Below are positions 35,378-45,014 of a DNA stretch of 64,000 nucleotides, piece by piece. The notes under the pieces were generated by a model. It did not search any database. It saw only the letters and a program-made list of their open reading frames with translations, and was not told the origin of the DNA. Made by a program: the position numbers and the translations under genes. This DNA comes from Myxococcales bacterium (GTDB lineage Bacteria; Myxococcota; B64-G9), in contig JAAZNF010000109.1 in the NCBI GenBank assembly GCA_012798435.1, positions 1-64,000 of the forward strand, written 5' to 3'. Position 1 is the first letter of the stretch, and each line of letters opens with the position of its first letter.

Positions 35378-36358
35378 ATGGAGATCGTACCCCTCGCGAC
35401 GGACGACGGCTGGACCGTCCACCTCTACCACCTGGAAGGGGCCTCCGGCGCGCCCGTGCTCTTCGTCCACGGCATGGGCGCGAACCGCTTCAACTTCGAT
35501 CTCAACGAGCGCCACTCGCTGGCCCGCGCCGCGCTGGCGCAGGGGTACGACCCCTGGATCGTCGAGATGCGCGGCCGCGGCCGCAGCCGCGCGGCGAAAG
35601 GGAACGCCGACTGGAACTTCGAGGACTTCCTCCACCGCGACCTGCGGCGGATGGTGCCGTTCGTGGTGGAGCGGCGCGGTCAGGCGCTGCACTGGGTGGG
35701 GCACTCGATGGGCGGCATGCTGGGGGTGGCGTACCAGGAGTCCCACCCCGGCCCCGAGGTGCGCTCGCTCACGTTGTTCGGAACGCCACTGGCCTTCGAG
35801 AAGGACCAGCTCATGCTGCGGCTGTGGGGCCACCTGGTGCGGGTGCATCGCTTCCTGCCCACCATGGATCAGGAGGCATGGGGGCGGCGCATGCTGCCGC
35901 TCATGCGCCAGAGCCCCGAGGCGCTGAAGTTCTTCTTGCGCTACCTCGCCAACCCCGACAACATCGACCCGGCCACCAGCCAGGACATCTTCGCGCGGCT
36001 GGTCACCAACGAGTCGGCCGGCATCACGCTGCAGTTCTCCGACTGGGTGCGCCGGGGCGAGGTGCGCTCCGCCGACGGCGGCTTCAACTACACCGGCGAG
36101 CTTCCGCGGGTGCGCGTCCCGGCCCTGTTCTTCTCCGGCCCCGAGGATCGCATGGCCCCGGCCGAGATCACCGCCCGCATGCTCTCCCGGCTGGGCTCTT
36201 CGCTCCGGCGCCAGGTGGTCCTGTCCATGGAGAACGGCTTCTCGGCCGACTACGGCCACGGCGACCTGCTGCTGGGGAAGGAGGCGCCGGCGGAGGTGTA
36301 CCCCATGGTGTTCCGCTGGCTGCGCGAGGTCGACCAGGCAGCCACCCCGCCCCGTTGA
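35378..36358 (+). CDS. Alpha/beta hydrolase
   Basis: A 326-residue alpha/beta-fold hydrolase. The oxyanion-hole loop VLFVHGMGANRF, the nucleophile elbow GHSMGG (Ser near residue 111), PALFFSGPEDRMAP with the likely acid Asp, and the late DYGHGDLLLG, which carries the likely catalytic His, are all visible. No signal peptide is present, so the enzyme is cytoplasmic. The substrate (ester, lipid or thioester) cannot be assigned. The start ATG 35378 has GAGG 5 nt upstream. It is transcribed away from yggS. Confidence 0.85.
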   Translation: MEIVPLATDDGWTVHLYHLEGASGAPVLFVHGMGANRFNFDLNERHSLARAALAQGYDPWIVEMRGRGRSRAAKGNADWNFEDFLHRDLRRMVPFVVERRGQALHWVGHSMGGMLGVAYQESHPGPEVRSLTLFGTPLAFEKDQLMLRLWGHLVRVHRFLPTMDQEAWGRRMLPLMRQSPEALKFFLRYLANPDNIDPATSQDIFARLVTNESAGITLQFSDWVRRGEVRSADGGFNYTGELPRVRVPALFFSGPEDRMAPAEITARMLSRLGSSLRRQVVLSMENGFSADYGHGDLLLGKEAPAEVYPMVFRWLREVDQAATPPR

Positions 36359-36464
36359 GCCTCCGCCCCCGCGCGGAACGCCCGCCCAGGCTCTCTCGCC
36401 TGCGGCATCCTTGCGGGTCACAAGCCGCATCTGTCAGCGAACGCTCCGGCGGCGGCGCCGCCAG

Positions 36465-36483
36465 GCGCTGGTTTTACCAGCGC
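36465..36483. other. Hairpin between convergent genes
   Basis: GCGCTGG (36465-36471), loop TTTTA, CCAGCGC (36477-36483). It lies in the gap between the hydrolase and the BRCT gene and may slow transcription from either side, though there is no T run after it. Confidence 0.3.
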
Positions 36484-36529
36484 GGGACCGCGCGCGGTGG
36501 AAAAGATCCCGCGCTCGATCGGTTTCCGC

Positions 36530-36823
36530 TCAGGCCCGGGGGGCCTCGCCGATCAAATTCAGAAACTCGTCCTCGGAGATGATGGCGATGGGGGCGCCGG
36601 CCTCGATGAGGGCCTCGGCCTTGGCCTGCTTGGGCTTCTTCTCCCCCCCGTAGAAAGGCGAGTTCTCGTTGCCCACCACCAGGTAGTCGAGGTCCCCGGA
36701 CACCGCCGAAGGGCACTGGCCGCCGAGGGATTCCACCGTGGCCCGGGCCTGCTCCCGGGTCATGGTGGTCAACTTCCCCACGAACAGGAACTTGGTCCCT
36801 TTGGGAAAACCGGCTCTGGGCAT
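36530..36823 (-). CDS. Single BRCT domain protein
   Basis: A 97-residue protein that is essentially one BRCT domain like the C-terminal one of NAD-dependent DNA ligase: FLFVGKLTTMTREQARATVE, then LGGQCPSAVSGDLDYLVVG and an ISEDEFLNLIG end. BRCT domains bind phosphorylated partners or DNA ends. Free-standing copies are known in bacteria but their role is unclear. The start is ATG 36823 with GGAGGT 4 nt upstream; a GTG at 36829 overlaps the ribosome site and is less likely. Confidence 0.88.
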   Translation of the reverse strand: MPRAGFPKGTKFLFVGKLTTMTREQARATVESLGGQCPSAVSGDLDYLVVGNENSPFYGGEKKPKQAKAEALIEAGAPIAIISEDEFLNLIGEAPRA

Positions 36824-36919
36824 GGCCACCTCCGATCCGATTGTATTCCCGCCCGTCGGACGCGGTCAACCGGGCGAACGCCGGCGCGTTGTGCGGCATG
36901 TCACAGCGAGAAAATCCGC

Positions 36920-36948
36920 TTGCCATAAGATGGGCCTTGCGGTATGCA
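36920..36948 (+). promoter_or_regulatory. Promoter of the MBL-fold hydrolase
   Basis: TTGCCA (36920-36925), a 17-nt spacer and TATGCA (36943-36948). AGGAG at 36980-36984 then serves the GTG start at 36993. Confidence 0.4.
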
Positions 36949-36992
36949 CTTTTTGTTTCCACGGGCGTTGTGGTTATGCGAGGAGTGACGGC

Positions 36993-37826
36993 GTGAGCGC
37001 AGGGCCGCGGGATTTCTGGTTGCGGTGCTGGGGGACGCGCGGCTCGCTTCCCGCCCCGCGCCCGACCACCAACGTGTACGGCGGCAACACCCCCTGTCTT
37101 GAGATCCGCGCCGGCGGCGTGGTGTACATCTTCGACGCCGGCTCCGGCATCCGCGCCCTGGGCGCGGCGCTGCAGAAGGAGTTCGGCACCGTCTCGGCCA
37201 ACATCTTCTTCACCCACTACCACTGGGATCACATCCACGGCTTCCCCTTCTTCAGCCCGGCCTACTCGCCCGGCAACCGCTTCACCATCTTCGGCGAGCC
37301 GCGCGGCTCGCGCGGCGTGCGGGAGATCCTGGCCGGCCAGATGGCCATGCCCTACTTCCCGGTCCCCATCGAGGCCATGCGGGCCCAGGTCGAGTTCTGC
37401 GACGTGGGGCCCGGCGCCCGGCTGCAGGTGGGGCCGGCGGTGATCTTGGCCGAGGCCCTCAATCATCCCGGGCGCGCGCTCTCCTACCGTGTCGAGTACG
37501 GCGGGCGCGCCATCGTGTACGCCACCGACAACGAGCACGGCGCGGAGGCCAACGAGCGCCTGATCCGCCACGCCCAGGGCGCCGACATCCTGGTGTACGA
37601 CGCGGCCTACACCGACGCCGAGTGGAAGGCCCTGCGCAAGGGCTGGGGGCACTCGACCTGGCAGGAGGCGGTCCTGGTGGCTCGCAAGGCCAAGGTGCGA
37701 AAGCTCCTGCTCTTCCACCACGAGCCGGCCCGGGACGACCGGGCGCTGGCCGCCATCGAGCGCCGCGCACGCCGCAAGTTTCGTGGCGCCGCCGCCGCGC
37801 GAGAGGGGCGCATCTACCGGCCCTGA
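36993..37826 (+). CDS. MBL-fold metallo-hydrolase (RNase Z/PhnP-like branch)
   Basis: A 277-residue metallo-beta-lactamase-fold enzyme. RCWGTRGSLPAPRP opens the family, and THYHWDH is the HxHxDH dinuclear metal site. ALNHPG and YATDNEH supply further metal ligands (His and Asp), and LLFHHEP near the end gives the last His. The pattern matches the cyclic-phosphodiesterase/RNase Z-like group, so a phosphodiester substrate is likely, but it is not tRNase Z itself because the exosite arm is not seen. The start GTG 36993 has AGGAG 8 nt upstream. Confidence 0.85.
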   Translation: MSAGPRDFWLRCWGTRGSLPAPRPTTNVYGGNTPCLEIRAGGVVYIFDAGSGIRALGAALQKEFGTVSANIFFTHYHWDHIHGFPFFSPAYSPGNRFTIFGEPRGSRGVREILAGQMAMPYFPVPIEAMRAQVEFCDVGPGARLQVGPAVILAEALNHPGRALSYRVEYGGRAIVYATDNEHGAEANERLIRHAQGADILVYDAAYTDAEWKALRKGWGHSTWQEAVLVARKAKVRKLLLFHHEPARDDRALAAIERRARRKFRGAAAAREGRIYRP

Positions 37827-37911
37827 GCCTTCCCGTTCGTCATCGTCTTCACCCACCACATCTCCCATGCGTGCTCTTTTTGTTCCTGGAAGCTGTAATG
37901 ATCCAACTTGA

Positions 37912-37954
37912 GCGTCTGGCCGCGGAGCTCCACGAAGCTAGCGCGGCCAGACGC
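37912..37954. repeat. 13-bp inverted repeat between convergent genes
   Basis: GCGTCTGGCCGCG (37912-37924) and CGCGGCCAGACGC (37942-37954) are perfect reverse complements around a 17-nt loop. They lie in the 289-base gap between the convergent MBL and lipoprotein genes. There is no T run, so it could be a bidirectional rho-type stop or a protein-binding site. The rest of the gap shows no gene. Confidence 0.5.
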
Positions 37955-38115
37955 ATACTCGCCCTTGGCGCCTGGATGCGAGGCCCGTGGGACCAGCGCG
38001 GGCAGGCGAACGGGCGCTCTCGGCGCGGCTGACCGCGATGGGGATCACCTGTGGCGCGAAGGCGATGCCGAAAGAATGCGCGCCGCCGGGCGGCGGCGAG
38101 AAGCCGAACCGTCTG

Positions 38116-38613
38116 TCACAGCGTGGGCTCGAACCGCTCGGTGATGTGGCAGGTCTCGGAGCCGTCGAGCTTCATGCGGGTTCCGCTCAGGGTCCCGGAC
38201 AGGCGGGGAGGGGTGCCGGCGACATCGTCCTTGGGCGAGATGGTACCGATGAACGAAAAAATCTTCATGGGGTCGGTCCCGCCCGGAGAGCTGAAGGTCA
38301 GGGAGATGTTGTAGGGCGCCGCGTCCGCGTTGCAGATCTTGCCCTCGAGGGTGGCCAGGTGGCCGAGCCCCGACAGCGACATGGCGGCCTTGCCCCCGGT
38401 GTAGGTGATGAAGACCGCCGTGTCTCCGTGCAGCGTGAAGAAGGTCTGGCAGTCCTCGCTGATCTTCGACACCGTCACGCCGTAGGCGTAGGGGATCTTC
38501 ACCGCCACCGCGTTGTTGGCGTCCCACAACGAGGTGCAGTCCTCCTCGCCACAGCCGGCCCAGGCTGCCCCGGTGCAGGCCAGGGCGACCAGAAGCATCG
38601 TGTTCGCTTTCAT
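38116..38613 (-). CDS. Hypothetical lipoprotein
   Basis: A 165-residue lipoprotein. Residues 1-21 are a signal sequence ending in a lipobox-like WAGC (about 18-21). The mature protein starts GEEDCTSLWD and is mostly beta strands (VAVKIPYAYGVTVSKI, FFTLHGDTAVFITYTGG) with five further Cys-poor segments. No family is recognised. ATG 38613 has GGAGGAG 8 nt upstream. It stands between the MBL gene (convergent) and the beta-helix lipoprotein (same strand, 77 bases upstream). Confidence 0.75.
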   Translation of the reverse strand: MKANTMLLVALACTGAAWAGCGEEDCTSLWDANNAVAVKIPYAYGVTVSKISEDCQTFFTLHGDTAVFITYTGGKAAMSLSGLGHLATLEGKICNADAAPYNISLTFSSPGGTDPMKIFSFIGTISPKDDVAGTPPRLSGTLSGTRMKLDGSETCHITERFEPTL

Positions 38614-38690
38614 GGCTTCGCTCCTCCAAGTGGCATCGTCCGAACCATCTCACCATACGGCGAGACGGGGCCGGCGTCAATGAGGAGGTG

Positions 38691-41303
38691 CTACTGGATG
38701 CCGATCTGCTCGAAAGGGATGTCCACCCAGCCGGGGATGGCATACACCGGCGAGTCGGGGCGCAGGCGCAAGTCCAGGTTGGCCTCGTCCAAAAAGCGCG
38801 GATCCTGGTCGGGCACGTTGTCCTGCATCTCGGAAAAGTGCACGAAGACCCCGCCCGCGCCGGCCCAGTCGGACTCGGCCGCAAAGCGGCCGTTTTGCCA
38901 CCCCAGGTTGCGCGAGAAGACGTTGCCCTCCGGCTCGCGCCAGTGGGCGGCCGAATCGCTGATCTGCGCCCAGTCGTCGGGGATGCGCGCCAGCGAGGGG
39001 TAGGCCGAGGCCCAGGGGTCCTCCTGGTAGCGGATGCCGTCGGCGTGCAGGCGCTCGCGCAGGTTCCACGAGTCGCCCGGGGTGTCGGTGATCCACACCA
39101 GGCCCCGGTTGTCGGTGGAGATGCCCCCGCCGCAGCGGACGATGAGGTTGTTGTGCATGATGTCGTCGCGCCCGCCGCCGTGCATGATGCCCCAGCCCGA
39201 CACCCGGTACAGCACGTTGCCGAACACCTCGATGCCGCTCACGCAGTCGTCCAGGTACACCCCGTGCACGCCGTAGCCCTCGAAGTGACTCTCGATGTCG
39301 TGGATGAAGTTGAAGCGCAGGCGGTTGCCGCGGTAGCCCCAGTCCCGCCCGGTGTACACCGCCCCGGCGTCCGAGGAGTATTGGCACACCGTGCGGATCT
39401 CGTTGTACTCGATGGCGTGCTCGTTGCCGGTGTACAACACCGCGCTGTGAGGGGCATCGCGCATGAGGTTGTGGGCCACGATGTGGCCGCACCCTGAGAT
39501 GTTCACCGCGGGCCGGTAGGTCCAGCTCCAGCGGGAGAAATGGTGCAGCTCGGAGTTGGTGACGTAGTTCCGCCCCGGCACGAGCGAGCTGCGCGTGCCG
39601 CCGGATAGCAGAACACCGCTGTCGCCGCAGTGATGGACCAGCGAGCGCGAGACGCCGTTGTCCGTCCCCGACACCACCGCGCAGTGGTTGCCGGCGTTGC
39701 GAAGCTCGCAGCGCAAGATCTCCACGTGGTGCCCGCCCGACACGGTGACCAGCTCCCGGCGCGTGGCCTCGAGCGTCAGATCCTGCAGCCGCAGGTGCGC
39801 GGCGTTCTGAACCCGGATCAGCGGGCCGTCGAGCGTGGAGGCCAAAAGTTCGATGCCCGCGAGAGGCGCCGGCGGCCACAGGTACAGCCGGCCCGCGGCC
39901 CGGTCCAGGTACCACTCGCCGGGCCGGGTGATCTCCGAAAGAAGATTCTCGGCGTAGTACGGCTGGCCCTCGGCGATGCCGTAGCCGGGCTTTTGCACCA
40001 GGCGGATCATTCGGTTCGTTGTGTCGATGGCGTCGGCGCGCACGTGCAGGTCGGCCCACATGTACATCCAGTAGCCGTGCAGCCACACCTCGGGCTCGGC
40101 CGTCCAGCGCGCCGGCCGATCGCCGGCGTAGCCGAACGAGGTGTCGTCGATGGCGCGCGCGATGGAGACGAAGCCGTGGTTCTTTGCGGCCGGGTCGAAG
40201 GGGCTCAGCGTGCCGCTCGCGCCGTTCGAGGGCTGCATGCGACCGAAACTCTCGCTGTACAAATACCACCAGGGCGCGGCGTCGCCGGGGTAGCCGCCGC
40301 CCTGCGCGGCCAGGAACCAGGCGGTGTAGCTGCGGCCCTGGTAGTCCCAGGTGTAGCGGTACAGGTAGTACTGCCGGCCCTCCACCAGCCCGTCGCGGCG
40401 GTAGCGGTTGAGCCCGTCGGATGTCCCGTCGGCGAGGTAGCGTCCGGAGACGTCCGGGGCCGGCTGGCCGAACAGGGTGAGCTCCGGGTCGAGCGGGGTG
40501 GGCGCGGGATCGCTCTCGTCCTCGTCCGGCCAGCGCGCGAGCTGGAGCGGCACCCCGTCGGCGAAGAGCTCCAGCGCGGCGGGGTTGGAGGCGGAGAAGC
40601 CGCGCGGCAGCAAGGCCCCGAAGTCCGAGATCCCCTGCGCCGCAAGGTCCACGGACCACACCTGGCCCCGCGCCGCGGGATCCAGCCGCGGCCACACCGG
40701 GGAATTCGAATCGACGAGCTGGAAGGCGGATGGCTCCAGCCGACGCGCCCCCGCCAGGCGCGCCCGCTCGCCCGGCGCCGAGCCCCACACCACCGGCCGC
40801 CCCTCCTCGCCGCTGTCCTCGGCGCCGAGCTCGAGCGCCGCCTGGCGGAGGTACACCCCCCCACGCAGCCACACCGCCACGCCCTTCTCGGGCAAGCCGG
40901 CGCCGCCCTTGAGATCGCGCACCGCCTGGCGGGCCCGCTCCAGCGTGGCGAACGGCCGCTCGCGGGTGCCGGGGTTGCCGTCGTCGCCGTCGAGCGCGAC
41001 GTAGAACTCGGCCCCGAACTCCTCCACCGCTCCGCCGTCGTCGCCGCCCCCGTCGGCTCCGTCTACCGCAGCGTCGCCACCGTCACCGCCGTCTTCCCCG
41101 GCGTCCGCGTCCGTACCCGCGTCCATGCCGTCGCCCGCGTCGGCGGGCCCCGGCTCGTCGGTCGCCGCGTCTCCATCCGGCGCAGCATCGCCTCCGTCCG
41201 GGGCCGTGGCGTCCGCGGCGTCCAGGCCACCGTCCGCGGAGATGCTCCCCGCGGCGCAGGCGGCGAATAAAAAAAGCAGCGGCAACAGATGGAAGGCTCT
41301 CAT
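38691..41303 (-). CDS. Right-handed parallel beta-helix lipoprotein
   Basis: An 870-residue protein. FAAC at 13-16 is a lipobox. Residues about 22-95 form an Asp/Gly/Ala-rich linker, then a domain opens with FYVALDGDDGNPGTRERPF, the usual start of beta-helix carbohydrate-active proteins. PbH1-type repeats fill about 480-760 (HVEILRCELRNAGNHCAVV, GVSRSLVHHCGDSGVLL, NVLYRVSGWGIMHGGG). Such proteins include polysaccharide lyases and GH141/GH120-like hydrolases; the catalytic type cannot be fixed here. ATG 41303 has GGAGG upstream. Its location next to the glycan operon suggests it acts on an exopolysaccharide, which is inference. Confidence 0.82.
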   Translation of the reverse strand: MRAFHLLPLLFLFAACAAGSISADGGLDAADATAPDGGDAAPDGDAATDEPGPADAGDGMDAGTDADAGEDGGDGGDAAVDGADGGGDDGGAVEEFGAEFYVALDGDDGNPGTRERPFATLERARQAVRDLKGGAGLPEKGVAVWLRGGVYLRQAALELGAEDSGEEGRPVVWGSAPGERARLAGARRLEPSAFQLVDSNSPVWPRLDPAARGQVWSVDLAAQGISDFGALLPRGFSASNPAALELFADGVPLQLARWPDEDESDPAPTPLDPELTLFGQPAPDVSGRYLADGTSDGLNRYRRDGLVEGRQYYLYRYTWDYQGRSYTAWFLAAQGGGYPGDAAPWWYLYSESFGRMQPSNGASGTLSPFDPAAKNHGFVSIARAIDDTSFGYAGDRPARWTAEPEVWLHGYWMYMWADLHVRADAIDTTNRMIRLVQKPGYGIAEGQPYYAENLLSEITRPGEWYLDRAAGRLYLWPPAPLAGIELLASTLDGPLIRVQNAAHLRLQDLTLEATRRELVTVSGGHHVEILRCELRNAGNHCAVVSGTDNGVSRSLVHHCGDSGVLLSGGTRSSLVPGRNYVTNSELHHFSRWSWTYRPAVNISGCGHIVAHNLMRDAPHSAVLYTGNEHAIEYNEIRTVCQYSSDAGAVYTGRDWGYRGNRLRFNFIHDIESHFEGYGVHGVYLDDCVSGIEVFGNVLYRVSGWGIMHGGGRDDIMHNNLIVRCGGGISTDNRGLVWITDTPGDSWNLRERLHADGIRYQEDPWASAYPSLARIPDDWAQISDSAAHWREPEGNVFSRNLGWQNGRFAAESDWAGAGGVFVHFSEMQDNVPDQDPRFLDEANLDLRLRPDSPVYAIPGWVDIPFEQIGIQ

Positions 41304-41457
41304 GGCGGCCTCCAGGGATATCCTCGGCCGGCTCGCGGCCACGACTTTCGGTGAGCCGCGACCACACCGGCGTCTGCGTTCCCGCGTTCGCGCCCGAAGG
41401 AGACAACACCCTCGCTGCGATCAGGAAAGGAAGCCTCCCCGGGACCCTTCCCGCGTT

Positions 41458-42537
41458 TCAGGCGTCCTCGACCGCGGCGCGAATGGCGGCGAAAAATGCC
41501 TCGCCCGCCGATTCGATGGAGCAGATCCGCTCCACCCTCGCGCGGGCCGCCTGCGCCATGCGCTGGCGCAGGACGGGATCTCCGAGCACGTGCGTCACGT
41601 TATTCGCGGCGGCCTCCACGTCTCCGAGCTCAACCAAGAACCCCGTTTCCGGCTCTCGAATCAGCTCCGGCAACGCGCCCACCCGGGTGGCCACCACCGG
41701 CAGGCCGCAGGCCATGGCCTCCGCCGCGGTCATTCCGAAGGACTCGTCGCTCGAGGTGATGACCAGGCAACCGCCGCTGCCGGCGGCCAGCGCGTACAGC
41801 CGGGGCATCCGGGCGTACTCCACCTGGCACAGCCAGCGGGTCCGGTCGGCGATGTCGAGCCGGTCGAGCGCGCGGTAGAGCTCCAAGGCGCGCTCGTGCT
41901 TGGCGGTCTGGCCGCCCGCCAGCCAGAACTCGCAGACCACCCCCGCGCGCTTGAGCGCGGCGGCGATTTCGAGAAAGTCCGTGTAGCGCTTGTGCTCGTC
42001 GAGCTTCCCCACCCACAGCACCACCGGCCGGTTCGGGAAGGGCGGTGCCGGATCGGGCGAGAAGGTATGGGTATCGAGGCAGTTCGGCACCACCCGCACG
42101 GGGCAAAGCCCGCCGAACCCGAACTCTCCCTGGATGCGGTTGGCCAGGTAGCGGGAGGGCGTGAAGATGGCGCGGATGCGGGCCAGCGCCCGCGAGTCGC
42201 GGCGCAGGCCGTCGAGGTAGGCCAGGTTCTTGGTGGTGGTGTGCACCTCGTTGACGACTGCCCCGCGAAAGCCGGAGTCGAGCAGCGGCGGGTAGATCAT
42301 GGGAGAGTCGATCACCGAGACCACGTCGAAGCGCCGCTCCGAAAAGTAGCGGCGTTGGCCCGCCGCGTCGCCGCATACCGTGATGTCTGACAGGTCGCGC
42401 AGCGCGCAGGCGCCTCCGAAGTCCTCCAGGTAGAGGCAGGCGATCTCGGCCCGGCCCGCCAGGTACCTCAGGCGGTTGGCGATCTGGGTGGTCACGCCCC
42501 CCAGGATGAGGTAGCGATAGCAAAAGCAGATCTTCAC
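41458..42537 (-). CDS. Glycosyltransferase family 4
   Basis: A 359-residue GT-B enzyme. The N-terminal half has the acceptor-side GG loop (YLILGGVTTQIANRL). The C-terminal half has PVVLWVGKLDEHKRYTDFLE and the EX7E-type donor site SSDESFGMTAAEAMACGLPVVAT, typical of GT4. It would add a sugar from an activated nucleotide donor at the inner membrane. The start is GTG 42537 with GGGAGG 6 nt upstream, overlapping the previous gene's stop by 4 nt (GTGA). It is the last gene of the three-gene operon. Confidence 0.9.
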   Translation of the reverse strand: MKICFCYRYLILGGVTTQIANRLRYLAGRAEIACLYLEDFGGACALRDLSDITVCGDAAGQRRYFSERRFDVVSVIDSPMIYPPLLDSGFRGAVVNEVHTTTKNLAYLDGLRRDSRALARIRAIFTPSRYLANRIQGEFGFGGLCPVRVVPNCLDTHTFSPDPAPPFPNRPVVLWVGKLDEHKRYTDFLEIAAALKRAGVVCEFWLAGGQTAKHERALELYRALDRLDIADRTRWLCQVEYARMPRLYALAAGSGGCLVITSSDESFGMTAAEAMACGLPVVATRVGALPELIREPETGFLVELGDVEAAANNVTHVLGDPVLRQRMAQAARARVERICSIESAGEAFFAAIRAAVEDA

Positions 42538-45014
42538 GCCTGTCCTCCCGGCGGCACCGCCAGCGAGCGCAGGGCGGGCCGGATCTCCGCAGCGAAGGCC
42601 CACTCCAGAATCTGCTCGACCCGTCGGGCCCAGGTGTTCTGTTCCAGAAACGCCCGGATCCGCGCGCCATCGATCCGTTCGGCGAGGCAACGCTCCACCG
42701 CGGACGGCAGCTCCGCCCGGGTACGGGCCAGGTGGGTGTACGGGTAGCTCTCGACCTGGGGCATGCTCACGGCGGCGGTGGGGAGTCCCAGCGCCAGGTA
42801 TTCGTAGATCTTGATGGGGTCCACCGCCTCCGCGAGTTTCCCCGGCACGAAGGGAATGAGGCCGCAGCGCCAGCGGCGCGCGACACGGCAGATCTCCTCG
42901 TGGGACAAGAAGCCCCGGTAGCTGACGTTCGGGGGCAGCGTCAACCCCTCGGGGAGGCCGTGGCCGATGAGCTCGATGCGGTCTTCCGGGCGGGTGCAGG
43001 CCAGCTCGAACAGCGCCGGGTAGTCGAACCAGCGATCGGTGAGATGGCCGAAATACCCCAGGATGGTCTCCGCCGGCTTGTCACCGGGCTCGCCGGGAAA
43101 TCCCGACTTGAGGAACTCCGGGTCGTAGGCGTTGGGCGAAAGCCGTACCGGCCGGCCCGCGAGCGCCTCCATCTTGCGTCGCAGGGGCTCCGAAACCGCG
43201 CTTGCCAAATCGCAGTTCGAAAGCGCATAGCGCTCACAGGCCCGATCGTACCAGCGGGCCATGCCCACTCTGGAGAATTCCTCCCAGTCGTCGCGCACGT
43301 CGTAGTAGGTCACCCAGCCGTGGGCGGAGCACTCGTTGAGGAAGCGCAACACCTCGGGATAGGGGAAGGAGAGCACGAAGAGCTTCTGCCGCCGCCCGAA
43401 ATCACGCTCCAGGATCAGCCGGATGAGCTCGAGCGTGCGATCGATGGGCGACTGGAGCAGCAGCGGATCGTCGTCGCGCGGGACGGGCTCCTGGCGGTCC
43501 CAGCGGAAGTACGAGAACAGCACCGGTGCGCCGCGCGCGCGCAGGGCGCGGGTCAGCCGGATGGGCCGGTTGGCGCGCTTCTCCTGCATGAAGATGGTGC
43601 CCGAGAACATGAACACCAAGGGCTGCGCGGGGTCGGATTGGGCCACCCGCTCCAGGAAGCGCTGCAGCCGTTCGAGAAGATCGTCCGCCGCGGGGGCGCT
43701 CTCCGCGCACTGTGGCTTCTCGCTGGCGGCGGGCGTGGCGCGCGGCGTCAGGGCGAGCGGCAGCAGGCCGCTGCGCGCGTGGCGGCGGGCGCGGCGGCGG
43801 CGCCACCCCTCGCGGGCGAGATTGAGCAGGTTTCCGGGCAGCGACAGGACGCGCCTCGGCTGATAGAAGCACGACACCAGCGCGTCGCCCAGCCGGTAGC
43901 GCACGCCGCCCCGCAGCCCGGAGAGCGTCTGTGTGAGACGGACGACCTCCGCCCGCTGGCGCTCTGCGTCGCGAGAGAGCGTCTGCACCTTCTGCCGGGC
44001 CTCCTCGGACCGCGCCAGCGCCCCCCGCAGTTTCAAGCCCAGCGACTCGAGGCGCCGCCGCTCTTCCCCGAGGAGGTCTTGCGTCTTCTCCAGCTCGGCG
44101 CGGGAACGCTCCAGGGCCCGGCGCGCCTCCTCCGCCCGCCGCCGCTCCCGCTCCAACTCTTCCCGCGCCTGGCCCAGCAGCGCCTCGCGCTCGCCGAGGG
44201 AGGCCTGCAGGCGCCGCCGCTCCTCCTCGCCAGCGCGCTGTTTCTGCCGCAACTTCTCGATCTCTGCCTGCGCTCTCTTCTGCTCGCTCGCCGCCGCTTC
44301 GAGCTTCTCCGCGCCTTGGCGCCGCAGCGCCTCGAGCTTTTCCCGCAGCGCCCGCTCTCGCTCGAGGTAGGCCCGCTCCGCCTCCAGAAGCGCCCCTTCG
44401 GAGAGACGCAGCAGTTCATCGGCGGAGAGAGCCGTCGCCTCGCTCGCCTCATCGGAACGCACGCCCACACACAAGATGTATTTCTGGGCGATGGCCACCT
44501 CGCTCACCCGGAAGTGGCGGCCCACTTGTTCGACGAGCGAGGACAGGTAGAAGGTCGAGCGGTGGTCGGGATCGGGATGAAGCCCGAACGGGACGGTGAT
44601 GATCACGCGGCCGCCGGGACGCAAGCGCTCCCGCGCGATGAGCAGCAGGCGCTCGGGATCGTCCTGGTGTTCGAGGATCTCTCCCAGCACCACGCTGTCG
44701 AAGACGCCTTCCGCGCCGGGGATGGCTCCGGCGTCCGTCAAGAGGAACCGCAGGCGCCCCTGCACCTCGGCGGGCTCCCGCGAGAGCTCGTCCTGGGCAT
44801 AGGCGATGGCTTGCGGGTCCCGGTCCACGCCCACCACCGTCTGGCCGGCGCGGGCCAGCAACAAGCACGCGATACCCTGGGAACAACCGATGTCGAGCAC
44901 GCGGCCGCCGGCGCGTGCGCAAATCCAGTCGATCCGCGCCCGGGCGGCCCGCTGCTCCGGCTCCCCCCAGAGTTTTCCCCGGTACAGCTCGGAAATGCGA
45001 TCGTGCCCGCTCAC
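42534..45014 (-). CDS. Methyltransferase-coiled-coil-glycosyltransferase fusion
   Basis: An 826-residue multidomain enzyme. Residues about 30-190 are a class I SAM methyltransferase (VLDIGCSQGIACLLLA, GVDRDPQAI, SVVLGEILEHQDDPERLL, LRPGGRVIITVP). About 200-360 is a long Glu/Arg/Ala coiled coil. About 465-820 is a GT-B-type glycosyltransferase (YYDVRDDW, NAYDPEFL, ILGYFGHLTDRWFDY, DPIKIYEYLALGLPTAAV). The architecture recalls O-antigen chain-terminating proteins such as WbdD, where a coiled coil measures chain length between a capping and a polymerising domain; that parallel is inference. The start is GTG 45014 with GGAGGT, 4-nt overlap with the upstream gene. Longer open frames upstream are antisense-type shadow. 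Confidence 0.85.
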   Translation of the reverse strand: MSGHDRISELYRGKLWGEPEQRAARARIDWICARAGGRVLDIGCSQGIACLLLARAGQTVVGVDRDPQAIAYAQDELSREPAEVQGRLRFLLTDAGAIPGAEGVFDSVVLGEILEHQDDPERLLLIARERLRPGGRVIITVPFGLHPDPDHRSTFYLSSLVEQVGRHFRVSEVAIAQKYILCVGVRSDEASEATALSADELLRLSEGALLEAERAYLERERALREKLEALRRQGAEKLEAAASEQKRAQAEIEKLRQKQRAGEEERRRLQASLGEREALLGQAREELERERRRAEEARRALERSRAELEKTQDLLGEERRRLESLGLKLRGALARSEEARQKVQTLSRDAERQRAEVVRLTQTLSGLRGGVRYRLGDALVSCFYQPRRVLSLPGNLLNLAREGWRRRRARRHARSGLLPLALTPRATPAASEKPQCAESAPAADDLLERLQRFLERVAQSDPAQPLVFMFSGTIFMQEKRANRPIRLTRALRARGAPVLFSYFRWDRQEPVPRDDDPLLLQSPIDRTLELIRLILERDFGRRQKLFVLSFPYPEVLRFLNECSAHGWVTYYDVRDDWEEFSRVGMARWYDRACERYALSNCDLASAVSEPLRRKMEALAGRPVRLSPNAYDPEFLKSGFPGEPGDKPAETILGYFGHLTDRWFDYPALFELACTRPEDRIELIGHGLPEGLTLPPNVSYRGFLSHEEICRVARRWRCGLIPFVPGKLAEAVDPIKIYEYLALGLPTAAVSMPQVESYPYTHLARTRAELPSAVERCLAERIDGARIRAFLEQNTWARRVEQILEWAFAAEIRPALRSLAVPPGGQA

